Shown here piece by piece: positions 62,049-64,000 of a stretch of 64,000 nucleotides of DNA. Every line of letters starts with the position of its first letter. The stretch's first letter is position 1. A program made the translations under genes and the position numbers. Origin of the DNA: Pseudescherichia vulneris NBRC 102420. GTDB taxonomy: Bacteria; Pseudomonadota; Gammaproteobacteria; Enterobacterales; Enterobacteriaceae. Under the pieces are notes generated by a model that saw nothing but the letters and a program-made list of their open reading frames with translations, did not search any database and was not told the DNA's origin. Where the stretch lies: the NCBI RefSeq assembly GCF_000759795.1, contig NZ_BBMZ01000010.1, positions 62,001 through 126,000 on the forward strand, written 5' to 3'.

Positions 62049-62293
62049 GGTCAACGCCCTCGTTTATCGCAAAGCCGCTAATTTACCCTGTTGTCGGACG
62101 CGCACCAAACGGCGATTGCCCCCGTTGGCAAATGAATGATTATTCACGTTTAGCTTGCCGTTTATTTGCGCAAAACCCGCGTCCCGACAGGGCTGACGGC
62201 AGCAGGCAATTGCAGTATACTCCCGGCTTTACTTATCAACACCCGGACGCAGGCGGCTTTTTGCGCGCTGCGTCGTTAACGTAAGGTATCCCG

Positions 62294-64000
62294 GTGAATA
62301 TTCAGGCACTTCTCTCAGAAAAAGTCAGTCAGGCACTGATTGCCGCAGGCGCGCCTGCGGATTGCGAGCCGCAGGTTCGTCAGTCAGCAAAAGTACAGTT
62401 TGGTGACTACCAGGCCAATGGCGTCATGGCGGTTGCGAAAAAACTGGGCATGCCCCCGCGACAGGTTGCTGAGCAGGTTCTGACTCACCTTGATCTCAAC
62501 GGCATTGCCAGCAAGGTTGAGATCGCCGGGCCGGGCTTTATCAATATCTTCCTCGAGCCGGCGTTTCTGGCCGAGCATGTCAATAAGGCGCTGGCTTCCG
62601 ATCGTCTGGGCCTCTCCCGCCCGGAGCCGCAGACCATCGTGGTTGACTACTCTGCCCCGAACGTGGCCAAAGAGATGCACGTCGGCCATCTGCGCTCGAC
62701 CATCATCGGCGACGCTTCCGTGCGTACCCTGGAGCTGCTGGGTCACAACGTGATCCGCGCCAACCACGTCGGCGACTGGGGCACCCAGTTTGGCATGCTG
62801 ATTGCGTTCCTGGAGCTTAAGCAGCAGGAGAACGCAGGCGAGATGGCGCTGGCGGACCTCGAAGCGTTCTATCGTGAAGCGAAGAAGCACTACGACGAAG
62901 ATGAAGCCTTTGCCGAGCGCGCCCGTGGTTACGTGGTGAAATTACAGGGCGGCGATGAGTACTGCCGTCAGATGTGGCGCAAGCTGGTGGATATCACCAT
63001 GGCGCAGAACCAGACTAACTACGATCGTCTGAACGTGACCCTCACCAGCAAGGACGTGATGGGCGAAAGCCTCTACAACCCGATGCTGCCGGGCATCGTG
63101 GCCGACCTGAAAGCCAAAGGGCTGGCGGTAGAGAGCGAAGGCGCGACCGTGGTCTTCCTCGACGAGTACAAAAACAAAGAGGGTGAGCCGATGGGCGTCA
63201 TCATCCAGAAAAAGGATGGCGGCTACCTCTACACCACGACCGATATCGCCTGCGCCAAGTACCGCTTTGAAACCCTGCATGCCGATCGCGTGCTCTACTA
63301 CATCGACTCCCGTCAGCACCAGCACCTGATGCAGGCGTGGACCATCGTGCGCAAGGCGGGCTACGTGCCGGATAGCGTGCCGCTGGAGCACCATATGTTC
63401 GGCATGATGCTGGGTAAAGACGGCAAGCCGTTCAAAACCCGCGCCGGCGGTACCGTGAAGCTCGCCGATCTGCTGGACGAGGCGCTGGAGCGCGCCCGCC
63501 GTCTGGTGGCGGAGAAGAACCCGGATATGCCTGCCGAGGAGCTGGAAAAGCTGGCTAATGCGGTCGGTATCGGCGCGGTGAAGTATGCGGATCTCTCTAA
63601 AAACCGCACCACCGACTACATCTTCGACTGGGATAACATGCTGGCCTTTGAGGGCAATACCGCGCCGTACATGCAGTATGCCTACACTCGCGTGCTCTCT
63701 GTATTCCGTAAAGCGGAGATCGACGAGAGCGTGCTGGCAAATGCTAACGTGGTGATTACCGAAGATCGCGAAGCCCAGCTGGCGGCGCGCCTGTTGCAGT
63801 TTGAAGAGACGCTGAACGTGGTTGCTCGTGAAGGCACCCCGCACGTGATGTGCAGCTACCTCTACGATCTGGCGGGCCTGTTCTCTGGCTTCTACGAGCA
63901 CTGCCCGATTCTTACCGCCGAGAGCGACGAGACGCGCCTGAGCCGCCTGAAGCTGGCGCAGCTGACCGCGAAAACGCTGAAAACCGGTCTGGATACCCTT
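62294..64000 (+). CDS. argS: Arginyl-tRNA synthetase (C-terminal end outside window)
   Basis: 569 codons are present with no stop; E. coli ArgS has 577, so only about eight residues are missing at the right edge. The start is GTG 62294 ([16 protein letters not shown]). The class I HIGH motif appears as [20 protein letters not shown], and the KMSK-like loop lies in [20 protein letters not shown]. An N-terminal Add-1 domain and a C-terminal DALR anticodon domain are expected. It charges tRNA-Arg. The 245-bp gap to yecM holds its promoter. Confidence 0.96.
   Translation, partial: MNIQALLSEKVSQALIAAGAPADCEPQVRQSAKVQFGDYQANGVMAVAKKLGMPPRQVAEQVLTHLDLNGIASKVEIAGPGFINIFLEPAFLAEHVNKALASDRLGLSRPEPQTIVVDYSAPNVAKEMHVGHLRSTIIGDASVRTLELLGHNVIRANHVGDWGTQFGMLIAFLELKQQENAGEMALADLEAFYREAKKHYDEDEAFAERARGYVVKLQGGDEYCRQMWRKLVDITMAQNQTNYDRLNVTLTSKDVMGESLYNPMLPGIVADLKAKGLAVESEGATVVFLDEYKNKEGEPMGVIIQKKDGGYLYTTTDIACAKYRFETLHADRVLYYIDSRQHQHLMQAWTIVRKAGYVPDSVPLEHHMFGMMLGKDGKPFKTRAGGTVKLADLLDEALERARRLVAEKNPDMPAEELEKLANAVGIGAVKYADLSKNRTTDYIFDWDNMLAFEGNTAPYMQYAYTRVLSVFRKAEIDESVLANANVVITEDREAQLAARLLQFEETLNVVAREGTPHVMCSYLYDLAGLFSGFYEHCPILTAESDETRLSRLKLAQLTAKTLKTGLDTL

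Overview
The window is enterobacterial core chromosome. Gene order, protein lengths and recalled protein sequences follow the Escherichia coli K-12 stretch from yoaA to argS almost gene for gene. The DNA is GC-rich, and enterobacterial interspersed repeats (REP-like and one ERIC) lie between operons. Several differences from K-12 point to a related genus of the Enterobacter/Klebsiella/Salmonella type: a second FtsI-like transpeptidase beside rlmA, an added metallo-beta-lactamase-fold gene beside yebO, an AT-rich lipoprotein gene between aspS and yecD, and no sign of yoaC, yobH, pphA, yebB or torYZ where K-12 has them. I cannot name the species.

Layout. 1-11.3 kb: yoaA (partial), yoaB, yoaH, pabB, nudL, sdaA, pdeD, yoaE, then the mannose PTS manXYZ and yobD. 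11.3-18.3 kb: mntP with a manganese riboswitch and predicted MntR and Fur sites, rlmA, the FtsI paralogue, cspC-yobF, the accessory hydrolase, yebO, mgrB and kdgR. 18.5-30.5 kb: yebQ, htpX, prc, proQ, msrC, letAB, rsmF, yebV and yebW. 30.5-38.4 kb: the SdsR/RyeA antisense sRNA pair, yebY-copD-copC, holE, exoX, ptrB, yebE, yebF, yebG and purT. 38.5-46.7 kb: eda, edd, zwf, hexR, pykA and lpxM. 46.7-55.9 kb: mepM, znuA/znuCB, ruvB-ruvA, ruvC, yebC, nudB and aspS. 56-64 kb: the lipoprotein, yecD-yecE-yecN, cmoA-cmoB, an ERIC element, a MicL-type sRNA, cutC, yecM and argS (partial at the right edge).

Functional groupings. manXYZ brings in mannose and glucose. zwf-edd-eda with hexR and pykA form the oxidative/Entner-Doudoroff node. 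mntP exports manganese, and znuACB imports zinc under a Zur operator shared by the two divergent units. mepM, prc, the FtsI paralogue, lpxM, letAB and mgrB all act in or on the envelope. ruvABC and yebG are SOS-linked. cmoAB, argS, aspS, rsmF and rlmA serve tRNA and rRNA function.

I found no prophage, transposase, CRISPR array, tRNA or rRNA gene. No wholly new multi-gene system is evident. The most interesting items are the accessory lipoprotein (possible type VI immunity protein), the FtsI paralogue with an altered SxN motif, the stacked metal control of mntP, and a palindrome before ruvA that looks like both a LexA operator and the ruvC terminator. All family assignments rest on remembered sequences and motifs, not on database searches.
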